Assembly (NCBI GenBank): GCA_020343555.1
Contig: CP070800.1
Span: 648,603 to 656,990, forward strand
Length of the DNA: 8,388 nucleotides
Source of the DNA: Dehalococcoidales bacterium
GTDB lineage: Bacteria; Chloroflexota; Dehalococcoidia; Dehalococcoidales; UBA2162
Reading direction: 5' to 3'
The first letter of the stretch is position 1, and each line of letters opens with the position of its first letter. Made by a program: the position numbers and the translations under genes. The notes under the pieces are model-generated. The model was given only the letters and a program-made list of their open reading frames with translations. It did no database searches and had not been told where the DNA came from. Positions 7,002 through 8,388 of the stretch are shown here, piece after piece.

Positions 7002-7010
7002 ATAGTAACA
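7002..7010 (-). promoter_or_regulatory. candidate extended -10 for the PPC-protein gene
   Basis: Read toward the PPC gene the bases are TGTTACTAT, matching TGnTAnnaT with four to five of six -10 bases. The -35 region is poor. If real, transcription would begin near 6995, giving a leader of about 40 bases and excluding the longer GTG start from the message. Weak evidence. The rest of the 134-bp divergent gap (6955-7088) shows no other clear signal. Confidence 0.25.
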
Positions 7011-7088
7011 CAATATGGAATACCTCTTCATATCTCTCCGATTATGGAGTAAAATGATGACTCGATATTCTTTTATCAAGGTTTTTCA

Positions 7089-7520
7089 ATGGATATTGAA
7101 TTATACGATATAAACAGGCACGATGTTGATGCAATAAAAATAATCCTGTCCATGGCAATGGGTAATCCAAATCCTGAAGACCTTAACTCACTACTCTTCG
7201 ATTTCTATACTCGCAACGATCAAATGATGTTCATTGCATCGGAAAATGATACTGTTTCAGGGATAATCGGTATAGACTGTTCCGGGAAACCGTCAGGTTA
7301 TATCAACCACCTTGCCGTTTTACCGGCAAACAGACGACGTGGTATCGGCAGAAGTCTGATTGTTGAAACAGCTAAAGTACTCGGATTATCTACCATGGAA
7401 CTCGAGACCGACCAGGATGCCGTGGAATTTTATAATGCCTGTGGTTTTAACTCAAAGGAAATTGAGAGTAACTATCCGGGAATACGCCGGTTCAGGTGTG
7501 TTAAGAATATGATAGAATGA
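7089..7520 (+). CDS. GNAT family N-acetyltransferase
   Basis: A 143-residue single-domain GNAT enzyme, which would move an acetyl group from acetyl-CoA to an amine; the acceptor (small molecule or protein N-terminus) cannot be told. Seen in order: an N-terminal strand and helix (1-21), the strand pair MMFIASENDTVSGIIGID (46-63), motif A with YINHLAVLPANRRRGIGRSL (71-90) containing the pyrophosphate-binding R-R-G-I-G turn, and motif B with FYNACGF (114-120). The ATG at 7089 has a modest AAGG seven bases upstream. The TGA at 7518-7520 is 44 bp before the Fe-S protein gene on the same strand, so the two could be cotranscribed, although no functional link is evident. No signal peptide or membrane segment. 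Confidence 0.9.
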   Translation: MDIELYDINRHDVDAIKIILSMAMGNPNPEDLNSLLFDFYTRNDQMMFIASENDTVSGIIGIDCSGKPSGYINHLAVLPANRRRGIGRSLIVETAKVLGLSTMELETDQDAVEFYNACGFNSKEIESNYPGIRRFRCVKNMIE

Positions 7521-7564
7521 TACAACCACAAAATTGATGTCTCCAGACTAGTGAGAGGAAAAGA

Positions 7565-8388
7565 ATGACTCTTGAACAATACCAGAGTGATATGGAAACC
7601 TGCTGCCGTTGTTCGGCGTGCAAGTTCATACCGCTTGAAAAAGTAAAGGGATACGAACCGGTCAACATCTGCCCAAGTATTACCTATAATGATTTTCACG
7701 CCTATTCAGGTGGCGGGAGAATGGGAATAGGGGTCGCCCTTCTGGAAAACAGGCTCGAATATACTGATAAGCTGCTTGACGTGGTTTACAACTGCATGAC
7801 CTGCGGCGGCTGCGATATCTCCTGTAAATACGCGATGGACATGGAGGTATTAAAGCCAATACTCGAGACAAGGATCAAATGTGTTGAAAACGGTCACTCT
7901 TTACCTGTACTTGACTGCTTAGCCACCAGTCTGAGAACACACGGGCATATGGTTCCCGGAACGAAGGCCAAACGTGGAGACTGGCTGGAAGGAAGAGATG
8001 GAAAAGATTACACGTCCGAGAAGTGCGAGGTTATTTTCCACGCCGGATGCCGCACCTGCCTTAATAAAGACATGTGGAAAGTGGCTCAAAATACCGTCGA
8101 CCTGTTGAAAAAAGCGGGAGTGGATATCGGTATCGCCGGAGATAATGAGTCCTGCTGCGGCGGACGCGTCTACCAGATGGGATACAAGGAAGACGCCCTC
8201 AAACAGGCAGAGAAAAACATGGCTGTATATAAAAAAGCAGGAGTAAAAATTCTTGTTACCGGGTGTGCCGACTGCTATCATTCCTTCAAGGTTCTATACG
8301 ATGAGTTCGGTATCAAGGGGGACCTTGAGGTCCTGCACACAACGGAATATCTCGCCAGGTTGATTCAGCAAGGTAAGTTAACACCGGA
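7565..8388 (+). CDS. (Fe-S)-binding CCG-domain protein, HdrD/GlpC-like (3' end outside window)
   Basis: An open frame of 274 codons to the window edge with no stop. It combines ferredoxin-like and heterodisulfide-reductase-like parts. Cluster 1: C13, C16, C19 and C36-Pro (CxxCxxC...CP). Cluster 2: C77, C80, C83, C87 (CMTCGGCDISC). Each would hold a [4Fe-4S] centre. Next is one full CCG domain: C162, then C197-C198 (ESCCGG), then C234-x2-C237, the CxnCCxnCxxC pattern with 34 and 35 intervening residues. The stretch VLHTTEYLARLIQQGKL near the cut is where relatives pass into a second CCG domain (YHDPCHLGR-type), so that half is probably just outside. Such proteins carry electrons between dehydrogenases, flavoproteins and quinone or thiol acceptors; the partner here is unknown. 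The start is supported by AGAGG (7554-7558) six bases before the ATG. Confidence 0.9.
   Translation, partial: MTLEQYQSDMETCCRCSACKFIPLEKVKGYEPVNICPSITYNDFHAYSGGGRMGIGVALLENRLEYTDKLLDVVYNCMTCGGCDISCKYAMDMEVLKPILETRIKCVENGHSLPVLDCLATSLRTHGHMVPGTKAKRGDWLEGRDGKDYTSEKCEVIFHAGCRTCLNKDMWKVAQNTVDLLKKAGVDIGIAGDNESCCGGRVYQMGYKEDALKQAEKNMAVYKKAGVKILVTGCADCYHSFKVLYDEFGIKGDLEVLHTTEYLARLIQQGKLTP

Noticed and set aside
6955..7011. N-terminal extension of the PPC protein to a GTG at 7009-7011
   Set aside because: The added residues do not resemble the PPC family, the GTG lacks a ribosome-binding site, and AGGAG stands properly before the ATG at 6954.
7919..8281. Minus-strand open frame of 120 codons
   Set aside because: It is antisense to the Fe-S protein, whose regularly spaced cysteines show that the + frame is the real one.

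Overview
The window looks like the chromosome of an anaerobic bacterium with moderate GC. My best guess is a member of Chloroflexota, class Dehalococcoidia. This is inferred from three things: the style of the DNA methyltransferase (a DPPFNSNRDYN-type N-terminus), an HdrD/GlpC-like iron-sulfur protein, and two kinds of short palindromic intergenic repeat (GTCAT..CTGAG..CTCAG..ATGAC, and AATCCCCCTT-type). Such repeats also occur in deltaproteobacteria and other phyla, so the assignment is tentative. There is no rRNA, tRNA, CRISPR array, integrase or transposase gene.

Layout, left to right. Bases 1-81 are the lysine-rich C-terminus of an unidentified + strand gene. Bases 98-247 are a non-coding block with two MITE/REP-like repeat units, lying between convergent genes. 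A minus-strand pair follows: mfd (transcription-repair coupling factor, 634-4113, GTG start) and, 32 bp downstream of it, a small dimeric alpha/beta-barrel protein (260-601). Bases 4114-4262 form a divergent control region. It holds overlapping, oppositely facing -10 boxes for mfd and proB and a perfect 26-bp palindrome in the predicted mfd leader. proB (glutamate 5-kinase with PUA domain, 4263-5408, +) starts the rightward side.

A second repeat of another family (about 5423-5500) separates proB from a beta-class DNA methyltransferase (5539-6495, +). Its conserved N-terminus lies upstream of the first ATG, with no ATG, GTG, TTG or CTG in frame. It therefore either starts at a rare codon (ATA or ATT) or has lost its start. 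Convergent to it is a PPC/DUF296-domain protein (6511-6954, -). After a 134-bp divergent gap come a GNAT acetyltransferase (7089-7520, +) and, 44 bp later, a two-[4Fe-4S] plus CCG-domain electron-transfer protein (7565 to the window edge, +), cut by the window end.

The genes do not form one pathway. mfd (transcription-coupled repair), proB (first step of proline synthesis, without proA in view) and the Fe-S protein (redox) are housekeeping or metabolic genes. The methyltransferase has no restriction enzyme beside it and is probably an orphan. I found no convincing new multi-gene system. The points most worth checking are the methyltransferase start, the mfd leader palindrome and the two intergenic repeat families.
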